Assembly (NCBI RefSeq): GCF_004345425.1
Contig: NZ_SLVP01000010.1
Location: 62,001-126,000 of the forward strand
DNA length: 64,000 bases
Direction: 5' to 3'
Source of the DNA: Paenibacillus sp. BK033
Lineage (GTDB): Bacteria > Bacillota > Bacilli > Paenibacillales > Paenibacillaceae
The notes below the pieces were generated by a model. It had not been told where the DNA came from. It made no database searches and saw only the letters and a program-made list of their open reading frames with translations. Below, in pieces: positions 8,694 to 16,869 of this stretch (positions are counted from its first letter, which is position 1; each line of letters starts with the position of its first letter). Both the position numbers and the translations under genes were made by a program.

Positions 8694-9830
8694 TCACGAC
8701 TTCCTTCCTTGTTTGAAAGCCTGGCCGAGCTGATCGGCAACGATGATCGCAGCGGCTACCGCTTCCTCCGTAATCGGGAATGGCATAGCATGAATCGATT
8801 CTTCCGGGATGCAGGCAAGCGCCGCAACCTGTGCAAGCTCCTCGTCCGTCATGCTGTCCACGCCGATGTCGGAAAGACATACCGGCAGTCCAACTGCGGC
8901 GCAGAATGCAAGCACTTCGTTTACTTCTTCCTTCGGCGCATTCTCCAGAACGAGCTGGGCAATCGTGCTGAAGGCAACCTTTTCCCCGTGGAAATAGTGA
9001 TGCGTGCCTTCAAGCACGGTCAGTCCGTTATGGATCGCGTGGGCTGCCGCAAGGCCTCCGCTTTCGAAGCCAAGACCGGAGAGCAGGATGTTGGTCTCGA
9101 TGATATTCTCGAGCGCCGTCGTTACCTTGTTGCTGTCGCTTGCCAATTTCGCTTGCACGCCGTCCTCGAGGAGTGTCTCATAGCAGAGCTTCGCAAGCGC
9201 AAGCGCCGCTTTGGTTCCGCGGGCGATTGGCGCGGCGCCGGCATGCACGCCGTTAGGCAGGCCGGCGTTTACTTTGGAGAAGGAGCGGGAGGTTGCTCTG
9301 GCTTCAAAGTAAGTCGACAGCGCGTCGCCCATGCCGGATACGAGGAAGCGGGTAGGAGCATTCGCGATAACCGTCGTGTCGATCATAACGACGCTAGGGC
9401 TGGATTTGAAGTAAGCATAGTCCTCGAAAGCACCGTCATTCGTGTAAATAACGGCGGAATGGCTGGTTGGGGCATCGGTCGCCGCAATCGTCGGAACGAT
9501 AATAAGCGCTTCGCCTTCGGCCACGCATTTGGCGGTATCGATCGCTTTGCCGCCGCCGAGGCCAATCGTGCAGGAGCAGTTTTTCTCGCGGGCAAGCTCC
9601 TTCAGCCGGGCGATTTCCTCGCGGGAGCATTCGCCGCGGAATCCGCTTTCAACCAGCGTAATATGGAATTTATTAGAAGTAAAGTCCAGCTTGTCCTTTA
9701 CGCGCTTTACATCTTCGGGATGAGCGATAAGAAGGGCGGAATCGCCGTACGATTGAACAAAAAAGCCGAGGTTAAGCAGTTCGTTTTCACCTTGAACGTA
9801 TTTGCTTGGGCTGATAAATGCTTTTCTCAT
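8694..9830 (-). CDS. gldA: Glycerol dehydrogenase
   Basis: 378 residues, iron/zinc-type alcohol dehydrogenase family. The NAD-binding GLGGGKAIDTAK and VPTIAATDAPTSHSAVIY segments and the metal ligands D and two H (GMGDALSTYFEAR, LAAAHAIHNGL, GTHHYFHGEKVAF) are the GldA pattern. It oxidises glycerol to dihydroxyacetone in the cytoplasm. The start at 9830 is supported by AGGAGG eight bases upstream. First gene of a two-gene operon with the dihydroxyacetone kinase; the divergent PocR-domain AraC gene 213 bases away is the likely activator. Confidence 0.93.
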   Translation of the reverse strand: MRKAFISPSKYVQGENELLNLGFFVQSYGDSALLIAHPEDVKRVKDKLDFTSNKFHITLVESGFRGECSREEIARLKELAREKNCSCTIGLGGGKAIDTAKCVAEGEALIIVPTIAATDAPTSHSAVIYTNDGAFEDYAYFKSSPSVVMIDTTVIANAPTRFLVSGMGDALSTYFEARATSRSFSKVNAGLPNGVHAGAAPIARGTKAALALAKLCYETLLEDGVQAKLASDSNKVTTALENIIETNILLSGLGFESGGLAAAHAIHNGLTVLEGTHHYFHGEKVAFSTIAQLVLENAPKEEVNEVLAFCAAVGLPVCLSDIGVDSMTDEELAQVAALACIPEESIHAMPFPITEEAVAAAIIVADQLGQAFKQGRKS

Positions 9831-9882
9831 TTGGAATAACCTCCTAAAGTGAATGGTCGTATTCATTTACAGACTACTGCCA

Positions 9883-9888
9883 TTATAA
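9883..9888 (-). promoter_or_regulatory. -10 element for gldA operon
   Basis: Reading leftward there is a perfect TATAAT, but no good -35 hexamer at 16-18 bases. A strong -10 with a poor -35 is typical of activator-dependent promoters and fits control by the adjacent AraC-type protein. Confidence 0.4.
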
Positions 9889-9983
9889 ATTTAGAAGTGG
9901 GTGGAAGCATTGTATCTTAAGCGCAAAATAAAGCAGATTACGATGGTGTTTTTATGCTCAATCCTTCCTGAAATTGTACTATT

Positions 9984-10011
9984 TTGTCCTGACAACGGGT
10001 TCTAGTATAAT
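9984..10011 (+). promoter_or_regulatory. Promoter and dyad upstream of the PocR-AraC gene
   Basis: TTGTC-CT-GACAA (9984-9995) is a perfect short dyad ten bases before a TATAAT (10006-10011). It may be an operator for autoregulation of the regulator gene that starts at 10044. Confidence 0.4.
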
Positions 10012-10043
10012 AAAGACATCCCTTCGGGTTTGGAGCGATCCCA

Positions 10044-11069
10044 ATGAACGCAAGATACGATCTGAAACAAATTATGGATATCGACAAATGGCATAAGCTT
10101 CAGGATTCCATGTCCCTTGTCACGAAGATGGCGATTATTACGGTCGATTACAAGGGGGTTCCCGTCTCCAAGCATAGCGAATGCCAGGCATTCTGCCGCG
10201 AGGTGCGGAAGGACCCGGCTTTGTCTTCGTATTGCCAGAAATGCGACGCGCGCGGGGGACTCGAGGCGGTCCGGTCGAACAAGCCTTATATTTATCAATG
10301 CCATTTTCAAATTCTCGATATCGCGATTCCGATTGTGGTGGACAACCAATATATTGGCGCGGTTATGGCGGGACAGGTGAAGCTGAGCGATCCCGATGTG
10401 CCGATTGAGCAGATCGTGACAAGGCCGCCCAATGCGGAAACGGATAAAAAGTTTAACGCTCTGCAGGAGCAGTACCGGTCGCTGCCGGTGTTGTCTTACG
10501 GGGAAGTCGAGAAAATCGCCGATATGCTGTTCCATCTGTGCAACTATATCGTGGAGGAAGCAATCCGCAAGAGCGATATGCTTCAGATGTACCGGGACTC
10601 CTTGTCTCGGGAAAATCCGGCCGCGGCTCCCGTGCATGCGATTGATTCCTCTTACGAGCATATTCAAGCGCTGCAAAGCGAGCTGTCCCATACGCTGATT
10701 GAGAAAAAGCTGAAGAAATCCTCCGGCGTCTACCAGGCAGGCAACTCGATTCTGCAGCCGGCCTTTGATTATATTTACCGTCATAAGCATGAAAATGCGG
10801 ATCTTAAGGAGATGGCTGCCTTATGCCATGTCAGCCCGAGTTATTTCAGCCGGATCTTCACGAAGGAGACGGGCGAGAATTTCTCGGTGTTTGTCCCGCA
10901 TCTGAAGATCGGCTGGGCGAAGGAGCTGCTAGAGACAACCGGGCTGTCCGTCAATCAGATCAGCGACGAGCTTGGTTTCGCGGACGCGGGTTATTTTATC
11001 AAGACGTTCAAAAAGTTCGAGAGCCTGACGCCAGCCGCATACCGTAAAATCTACCGCGACAAGGCCTGA
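10044..11069 (+). CDS. AraC family regulator with PocR ligand-binding domain
   Basis: 341 residues. Residues about 5-180 form a PocR domain: cysteines in FCREVRKDPALSSYCQKCDA, then YIYQCHFQILDIAIPIVVDNQYIGAVMAGQV. PocR domains bind small molecules such as 1,2-propanediol or glycerol. The C-terminal ~100 residues are a double AraC helix-turn-helix (LKEMAALCHVSPSYFSRIF; VNQISDELGFADAGYFIKTFKK). Divergent from gldA-dihydroxyacetone kinase, so it most likely activates that operon in response to glycerol or dihydroxyacetone. Confidence 0.9.
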   Translation: MNARYDLKQIMDIDKWHKLQDSMSLVTKMAIITVDYKGVPVSKHSECQAFCREVRKDPALSSYCQKCDARGGLEAVRSNKPYIYQCHFQILDIAIPIVVDNQYIGAVMAGQVKLSDPDVPIEQIVTRPPNAETDKKFNALQEQYRSLPVLSYGEVEKIADMLFHLCNYIVEEAIRKSDMLQMYRDSLSRENPAAAPVHAIDSSYEHIQALQSELSHTLIEKKLKKSSGVYQAGNSILQPAFDYIYRHKHENADLKEMAALCHVSPSYFSRIFTKETGENFSVFVPHLKIGWAKELLETTGLSVNQISDELGFADAGYFIKTFKKFESLTPAAYRKIYRDKA

Positions 11070-11099
11070 TCGCCCCTGCCATGGGACGGAGAAGCCGTC

Positions 11100-11969
11100 T
11101 CACCTTGTCCCTTTGTAGTAAGCGGGGGAAAGCCCGACGTATTTCTTGAACACCTTGCTGAAATAATAAATATCGCCGAAGCCAACCAGCTCGGCGACTT
11201 CGCCGATGGTCATATGCGTTCTCTCCAGCAGCTCCCGGGCCCGGTTCACCCTCACTTTATTGACGTAATGCGTAATGGAGCAGCCGGTTATCTTGTTAAA
11301 GATCCGGTTCAAATAATCGAAATTGCAAGCAAAGCGGGCTTCGATATCGGAGCCCGTTATTTTGTCCGGGTAATGCTGATGAATGTAATCCAGCAGCTCG
11401 TAGGCTTTCGCCTCCCCTTTGGTGGTCCGCTTCCTCGCGCTTTGCAGATGCTCCGCGAGATAAGCGCGGGACAGCTGGACGAACAGCTCCGACAGCTTGA
11501 GAGCCGTCATGCTGCGGTTATAATTTTTCCGCTGGTATAACTGCCCCATCTCATTCAGGTGATTATATACTTGACTCCGCGCGTTTAGGCTCGCCAGGTT
11601 GAAATGCTTCGGGAAGCCCTGACGGCTGGCTGCCTCCGGTTCCTGATCCTCCAGAAAGAAGCTCCTTGCGTAGCTCTCCATATCCCCGATATCAACCGTT
11701 TGAATATCCGGATGCTTGAAGTGAATGTAGTAATAGTCGCATACATGCTTCTCGAACCCTTCATGATCCAGATTCGGCTCCAGCATAAATACGTCCCCTT
11801 TGCGCAATACGTAACGCTCGCCGTTCTCCTCGATATGAAGTTCTCCGCTTTTGATAATGTACAGAATATATTCGTCAACGTTCCGCTTGAAGTGAATCCA
11901 CGGACTCGTATATGCCACGAATCCGAGAAAGGTCACGGTAGGGACAAGCTCCATATTTACGGCCAGCAT
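11100..11969 (-). CDS. AraC family transcriptional regulator (cupin sensor)
   Basis: 289 residues: an N-terminal cupin-like sensing domain (YILYIIKSGELHIEENGERYVLRKGD, about residues 35-62) and a C-terminal AraC DNA-binding domain (GEVAELVGFGDIYYFSKVFKKYVGLSP). AAAGGAGA precedes the ATG. It is divergent from the oxidoreductase-ThuA pair with 126 bases between, the usual place for a local sugar-responsive activator. Confidence 0.9.
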   Translation of the reverse strand: MLAVNMELVPTVTFLGFVAYTSPWIHFKRNVDEYILYIIKSGELHIEENGERYVLRKGDVFMLEPNLDHEGFEKHVCDYYYIHFKHPDIQTVDIGDMESYARSFFLEDQEPEAASRQGFPKHFNLASLNARSQVYNHLNEMGQLYQRKNYNRSMTALKLSELFVQLSRAYLAEHLQSARKRTTKGEAKAYELLDYIHQHYPDKITGSDIEARFACNFDYLNRIFNKITGCSITHYVNKVRVNRARELLERTHMTIGEVAELVGFGDIYYFSKVFKKYVGLSPAYYKGTR

Positions 11970-12095
11970 AACAATTCTCCTTTACCAAAAGTCGCTATTG
12001 TACAAAAAGTGTCTCGATCCGCCATTTTCAATCATTCTATCACAGGCTAATCTGATGGTGTGGTTTTTAATCCGGGAATCGTTGGGATGGTGGTT

Positions 12096-13145
12096 ATGAT
12101 TAAATTAAAAATCGGTATTATCGGACTTGGCGGCATTGCCGACTTTCATAGCGAAGGCATACTCGCAAGCGGGGATGCCGAGATTTGGGCAATCTGCGAC
12201 GAGGATGCCGAACGTCTTGCCGCTAGGCGCGTGCAGTGGAATATTCCCGAGGATCGTGCCTACCTCAGCTACTCCGAGCTGCTTCGCAATCCGGAGGTGG
12301 ATGCCGTCACCATCGGTACGCCAACCGTCAGCCATTTCTCCATTGCCATGGCAGCCATCGGGCACGGCAAGCCGTTTGCGCTCGAGAAGCCGGTCGGGAT
12401 GAACGCGGAGGAAGCGGCTGCCTTGGGGGCTGCCTTGCAGAACAAGCCGCTGCCTCATATGATTTGCTTCTCCTACCGCTATAAAGCAGCCGCCCGATAT
12501 GCCAAGCAGTTGATTGAAGAGGGGAGGCTGGGCGCAATCCGGCATGTCTATAGCCAATACTTGCAGGATTGGGGCATTCATGAGGATATTCCGCTAGTAT
12601 GGCGGTTCGTCAAATCGGTTACCGGATCGGGAGCCTTTGGCGACCTCGGCTGCCACATGCTTGATCTGACCCGCTTCCTGGTTGGCCGTACGGAGCGCGT
12701 GATTGCCGACGCGGACACGATTATCAAGCAGCGGAATCTGCCGGACGGTTCCGGACAAGGCGAGGTAGATGTGGATGATTACTGCCATGTGCTCTCCCGG
12801 ATGGAGGGAGGCATATCCGCTTCCATGATGATTTCCCGCTTCGCTTACGGACGGGGCAATTATCAGCAGATTGAAATTTACGGCACCAAAGGCGCTCTTG
12901 TCTATAACCTCGATGCGGAAGACTCGCTTGAGGTGAAGTTCAAGGAGGAAGGCGACAACGAATTCCGCCCTGTCGACATTCCGGACCACTGCCGTACGGG
13001 TCAAATGCAGGCGTTTTTTAACCTTTTGAACGGGCGCGGCGACGGCCTGGACGCAACGATGGAAGACGGTTACGTCAATCAGCTTGCCGTAGACGCGATT
13101 ATTCAATCTTTTACCGAAGAACGTTGGATCGACATTCAAAAATAG
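12096..13145 (+). CDS. Gfo/Idh/MocA family oxidoreductase
   Basis: 349 residues from ATG 12096. The Rossmann motif is IGIIGLGGIADFH, and the EKPVG motif carries the conserved lysine (about residues 93-97); the C-terminal alpha/beta domain contains DLGCHMLDLTRFL. It should oxidise or reduce a sugar or sugar derivative with NAD(P). Earlier in-frame starts (GTG 12060, ATG 12087) are possible but have weaker signals. A ThuA-like gene follows after 15 bases; such pairs (ThuB/ThuA) act in keto-sugar pathways of disaccharide use, and the same role is inferred here. Likely controlled by the divergent AraC protein. Confidence 0.88.
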   Translation: MIKLKIGIIGLGGIADFHSEGILASGDAEIWAICDEDAERLAARRVQWNIPEDRAYLSYSELLRNPEVDAVTIGTPTVSHFSIAMAAIGHGKPFALEKPVGMNAEEAAALGAALQNKPLPHMICFSYRYKAAARYAKQLIEEGRLGAIRHVYSQYLQDWGIHEDIPLVWRFVKSVTGSGAFGDLGCHMLDLTRFLVGRTERVIADADTIIKQRNLPDGSGQGEVDVDDYCHVLSRMEGGISASMMISRFAYGRGNYQQIEIYGTKGALVYNLDAEDSLEVKFKEEGDNEFRPVDIPDHCRTGQMQAFFNLLNGRGDGLDATMEDGYVNQLAVDAIIQSFTEERWIDIQK

Positions 13146-13160
13146 GAGGCCCTATCGAAC

Positions 13161-13892
13161 ATGAAGCAAATTAAAGTAACCGTATGGAACGAGTATCGCC
13201 ACGAGAAGCATAACGAGCATGTAAAAGGCATCTATCCGGAAGGCATTCATAATGCCATTGGCGGGTACTTGAAAACCATTGAAGGCCTTGAGGTCGGAAC
13301 CGCTACGCTTGACGAGCCGGAGCATGGCCTCACGGACGACGTACTCAACAACACCGACGTGCTGATCTGGTGGGGGCATCTGGCCCATCATGAAGTACGG
13401 GACGATATTGCCGAGAAGGTAAGGGACCGGGTGCTGCAGGGCATGGGGCTGATCGTTCTTCATTCGGGCCATGCGTCCAAAGTGTTCGAGAAGCTGCTTG
13501 GCACGAAGACCGGCGCGCTCAAATGGCGGGATGACGGCGAGAAGGAACGGATCTGGGTTATCGAGCACGGTCACCCGATTGCCGACGGCCTTGGCGAATA
13601 CATTGAAATTCCGAAGGAAGAGATGTACGGTGAGCGCTTCGAGATTCCGGCACCGGATGAGCTGGTGTTTATCTCCTGGTTCGAAGGCGGAGAAGTATTC
13701 CGCAGCGGCTGCTGCTACCGAAGAGGCAAAGGCAAGCTGTTCTATTTCCGTCCGGGACATGAGACCTTCCCGATTTACCACCAGCCGGAGATTCTTCACG
13801 TTATCAAAAATGCCGTGCATTGGGCGGCTCCGACGCAAGGAGCGGCAGCCTCTTACGGACGCGTGGAGCCGATAGAGAATAGAAGTAAATAA
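13161..13892 (+). CDS. ThuA domain protein
   Basis: 243 residues with the ThuA (trehalose utilisation) class-I-amidotransferase-like fold: VTVWNEYRHEKHNEHVKGIYPEG at the start, TDVLIWWGHLAHHEV, GLIVLHSGHASK and a late FYFRPGHETFPIYHQPE. The catalytic cysteine of amidotransferases is replaced by the LHSGH motif, as usual in this family. TAGGAGG precedes the ATG. It is co-transcribed with the oxidoreductase and may act on 3-keto sugars produced by it. Confidence 0.9.
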   Translation: MKQIKVTVWNEYRHEKHNEHVKGIYPEGIHNAIGGYLKTIEGLEVGTATLDEPEHGLTDDVLNNTDVLIWWGHLAHHEVRDDIAEKVRDRVLQGMGLIVLHSGHASKVFEKLLGTKTGALKWRDDGEKERIWVIEHGHPIADGLGEYIEIPKEEMYGERFEIPAPDELVFISWFEGGEVFRSGCCYRRGKGKLFYFRPGHETFPIYHQPEILHVIKNAVHWAAPTQGAAASYGRVEPIENRSK

Positions 13893-13910
13893 TTTACTGA
13901 TTCAAGGCGA

Positions 13911-13957
13911 TTGACAGAGCGTTTTTCAGGACCATATACTTTGAGGTAACCGGTTAC
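13911..13957 (+). promoter_or_regulatory. Sigma-A promoter with LacI-type operator
   Basis: TTGACA (13911-13916), 18-base spacer, TATACT (13935-13940), then a perfect 12-bp palindrome GTAACCGGTTAC (13946-13957) at about the transcription start. The CG centre and TAAC/GTTA arms are classical for LacI-family operators. The LacI gene begins 46 bases downstream, so it most likely represses itself. Confidence 0.75.
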
Positions 13958-14002
13958 GTAAAAGGAACGGGGCAATACTTCATGGAATGAGATGGATGGT
14001 CT

Positions 14003-15010
14003 ATGATACCGACAATCAGAGATGTTGCTAGAGAAGCTAATGTATCAATCGCCACGGTTTCCAGAGTTCTAAACGGATTAACAGGCTACTCGGATAAAAC
14101 CAAACAAAAGGTGATCAAGACAATAGAGGATATGGGCTATCATCCAAACGCCATAGCGCGTTACTTGAATAACAGGCGCACCCAGACGATTGGGGTGATG
14201 TTCCCTGCCGTTACGAACGAGTTCGCATCGGCCGTGCTGCAGGGGATCGAAGAATTTGCGCTGGAGCGGGGCTACAGCGTGCTGGTCTGCAATACGGAGG
14301 TAGACGGAAACCGGACGATGAAATACCTGCAGGTGCTTCGGGAGCGGCAGATCGACGGCATTATTTTCGCCAGCGAGGTGCTTAAGAACGAATACAAGCA
14401 AATGCTGGATACGATGCAGGTGCCGCTTGTCCTCGTCTCCTCCGAGAATGAGGATGCGAAGGTTCCGTTCGTGAAGGTTGATGACCGGCAGGCTTCCTAC
14501 GACGCGGTCCGTTATCTGATCGGCAAGGGACACAAGGATATCGCGATGATCGCCGGCACGGCGGAGGATCCGATAGCGGGCGTGCCAAGATTGCAGGGCT
14601 ATAAGGATGCCTTGTACGACAAAGGAATTCCGTTCCGCAGCTCGCGGGTGGCTTACGGGGATTTCCATTATGACAGCGGCCATGCGGCGATGGAAACGCT
14701 CCTAGCGCAGGACCGCGGGATAACGGCCGTCTTTGCCGCAAGCGACGAGATGGCCGTCGGAGCCATGAATGCGGCTTTGCGGCAAGGCATTCGGGTGCCG
14801 GAGGATTTGTCCGTGATGGGCTACGATAATATCCGGCTGTCCAGGATGATCTACCCGGCACTGACGACAGTCGGGCAGCCCCTGCTGCAGCTGGGCCGCG
14901 ATGCGGCCGGCAAGGTGATTGCGATGATTGAGACGGGAAAGACCGTCCCGAGTCTAATTGTTCCGCATGAGATTGTGGAACGGCAGACGGTCAAGGATTT
15001 GCGTACATAA
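14003..15010 (+). CDS. LacI family transcriptional regulator
   Basis: 335 residues. The N-terminal helix-turn-helix and hinge are canonical (TIRDVAREANVSIATVSRVLNG), followed by a periplasmic-binding-type effector domain with IGVMFPAVTNEFASAVLQGIEEFA and a C-terminal LSVMGYDNIRLSRMIYPALTTV. It probably binds the palindrome in its own promoter. The genes downstream encode a sensor kinase, response regulator and sugar importer, so the local regulon may have two layers of control. Confidence 0.95.
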   Translation: MIPTIRDVAREANVSIATVSRVLNGLTGYSDKTKQKVIKTIEDMGYHPNAIARYLNNRRTQTIGVMFPAVTNEFASAVLQGIEEFALERGYSVLVCNTEVDGNRTMKYLQVLRERQIDGIIFASEVLKNEYKQMLDTMQVPLVLVSSENEDAKVPFVKVDDRQASYDAVRYLIGKGHKDIAMIAGTAEDPIAGVPRLQGYKDALYDKGIPFRSSRVAYGDFHYDSGHAAMETLLAQDRGITAVFAASDEMAVGAMNAALRQGIRVPEDLSVMGYDNIRLSRMIYPALTTVGQPLLQLGRDAAGKVIAMIETGKTVPSLIVPHEIVERQTVKDLRT

Positions 15011-15016
15011 AACAGG

Positions 15017-15060
15017 AAATGCGTGGCGGGCCAATGCAAGAGGTCTGTCACGCATTTTCT
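15017..15060 (+). terminator. Weak terminator-like hairpin after the LacI gene
   Basis: AAATGCGTG (15017-15025) pairs with CACGCATTT (15049-15057) over a 23-base loop, followed by TCT rather than a long T run. It could reduce read-through from the LacI gene into the kinase gene. Confidence 0.4.
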
Positions 15061-15090
15061 GCTCTTAGATTGGGTGCGGGAGGTTCCACC

Positions 15091-16869
15091 ATGTTTGGCA
15101 AATCCATGAAAAAAACAAAGAAGCTAAGCTCGCGGTTCATCCTGTTGTTCTCGGCCGTCACCTTGCCGCTTCTGCTTATTTTGTTCGCGGCAGGTCATTA
15201 CGCGCAGGATGTCGTGCTCACGCAGGTGGCGAGTTCCTATCAGAATATGGTCAATTCCAATCTGAACATGATCGACCGGAGTCTGGACGACATTACGACG
15301 AATATGGTCTACAACGTGGACCATGACGAGAACTTTCAGAAGTTCGGACAGACGGGGCTGTCCGATTCGGAATACTATTTTGCCCAGATGGAGCTGATTC
15401 AGAGAAACTCGGCCTACCGTTCCTATTACCATACGGTAGACACGTTTTACGTATATTCGAAGCCCAATAACGTGCTCGCGACAACGAATGTGATCAGCGA
15501 TACCGATCATGATCAGGTCAGCAGCTGGATTACGCAGACGCTTAACAACGCGGAAAGGCTGCAGCCGCTTCTGTATCAATGGAAGGTCGTCAAGATCGGA
15601 GAGGACTATTATCTGCACAGGGTCGTCAGCGATGATACGACCAATAACGCGTATATCGGCGCCTTGATCAGCATGAATACGTTAAAGCTGCCTCTTCAAG
15701 AGGTGCGGACGGGCGGCGACGTGCTATTTGCGGGGGAAGACGGCAGGATTCTGTCCAAGCTGTCGGATAGCTTAAGCAAGGATTTCCGGCTTCCGGCCGA
15801 CAAGCTGGCAAGGAATACGTCCTTCTCTTATTCGGACGGGGGCAGGAAGCTGTTTATCATTACGAGCAAGTCGCCGCTCAGCGGGATTAGCATGGCCGTC
15901 GTTCTGCCTTATTCGGACCTGTTGAAGGGGCTGAAGCAATTCCAGACGGTTATTAATTTGCTCCCGCTGTTTGTCCTGATTATCCTGCTGATCTATCTCT
16001 TTGTATTCCGGCGCATCATTCTGGCCCCCATTCTTCAGCTGCTCGGCACCATCCGGCGCGTGAAGGACGGCGATATGGAGATGAAGCTGCCGGATTCGCC
16101 GATTACCGAGTTTTCCATAATCAACCATACCTTTAACAACATGATGGACGAGATCAAGGACCTTAAGATCGACGTGTACGAGGAACGGCTGAGCGCGCAG
16201 AAGGCGGAGCTGAAGCATCTGCAGACGCAGATCAATCCGCATTTCTTCCTCAATACGATGAACATTATTTTTCAGCTGGCGGATTTGAAGAGATACGAGC
16301 TGGTGAAGAAGACGGTGCGCCATATGGTCGGCTACTTCCGGTTTATGCTCGGAACAAGCCGGGATACGATCACCCTGTCGCAGGAGCTCGAACATATCCG
16401 CAACTATTTGGAGATTCAGAAGATGCGGTACCAGGATACCTTCGACTTCGAGATCGGGTGCGCGGAGGAGCTGTTGGAGGCCCGCATCCCTTCGCTGCTC
16501 GTGCAGCCGTTTGCCGAAAATGCGATGATTCACGGCATGAGCGTAAAAGGGGAGCCCTTCCTGCTGCAAATCACGGCTTCGCAAGAGCCCGGGGACGCCG
16601 GCCTGATGCGGATCGAAGTGAAGGATAACGGCAAAGGCTTAAGCGAGGAGCGGATGGAGGAGCTGGCGGCGGATGATTACAAGCCTTCCTCGGACGATAA
16701 TCATATCGGAATCTGGAATGTGAAGAAGCGGGCGGCTATGCGTTACGGCAGCCGGGCCCGGATCAGCTTCCGGCCAAACGAACCCAAAGGATTAGCCATA
16801 CGGCTGACATTACCTATCGATCACATAAAGGAGCGGGATGAACATGGCGCGGATGCTGGTCGTGGATGA
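15091..16869 (+). CDS. YesM-type sensor histidine kinase
   Basis: 592 residues from ATG 15091 (GCGGGAGG upstream). A first membrane segment at about 18-38 (FILLFSAVTLPLLLILFAAG), an extracellular sensor domain of about 250 residues, a second membrane segment at about 290-310 (LLPLFVLIILLIYLFVF), a HAMP region, then the His_kinase domain with the phosphorylated histidine in TQINPHFFLNTMN. The ATPase part has QPFAENAMIHG and DNGKGL. It senses an extracellular, probably carbohydrate-derived, signal. The downstream response regulator overlaps by 32 bases, so the two are translated together. Confidence 0.93.
   Translation: MFGKSMKKTKKLSSRFILLFSAVTLPLLLILFAAGHYAQDVVLTQVASSYQNMVNSNLNMIDRSLDDITTNMVYNVDHDENFQKFGQTGLSDSEYYFAQMELIQRNSAYRSYYHTVDTFYVYSKPNNVLATTNVISDTDHDQVSSWITQTLNNAERLQPLLYQWKVVKIGEDYYLHRVVSDDTTNNAYIGALISMNTLKLPLQEVRTGGDVLFAGEDGRILSKLSDSLSKDFRLPADKLARNTSFSYSDGGRKLFIITSKSPLSGISMAVVLPYSDLLKGLKQFQTVINLLPLFVLIILLIYLFVFRRIILAPILQLLGTIRRVKDGDMEMKLPDSPITEFSIINHTFNNMMDEIKDLKIDVYEERLSAQKAELKHLQTQINPHFFLNTMNIIFQLADLKRYELVKKTVRHMVGYFRFMLGTSRDTITLSQELEHIRNYLEIQKMRYQDTFDFEIGCAEELLEARIPSLLVQPFAENAMIHGMSVKGEPFLLQITASQEPGDAGLMRIEVKDNGKGLSEERMEELAADDYKPSSDDNHIGIWNVKKRAAMRYGSRARISFRPNEPKGLAIRLTLPIDHIKERDEHGADAGRG

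Noticed and set aside
11085..11099. Small hairpin GACGG-N5-CCGTC between two convergent AraC genes
   Set aside because: Only a five-base stem and no T run; too weak to call a terminator.
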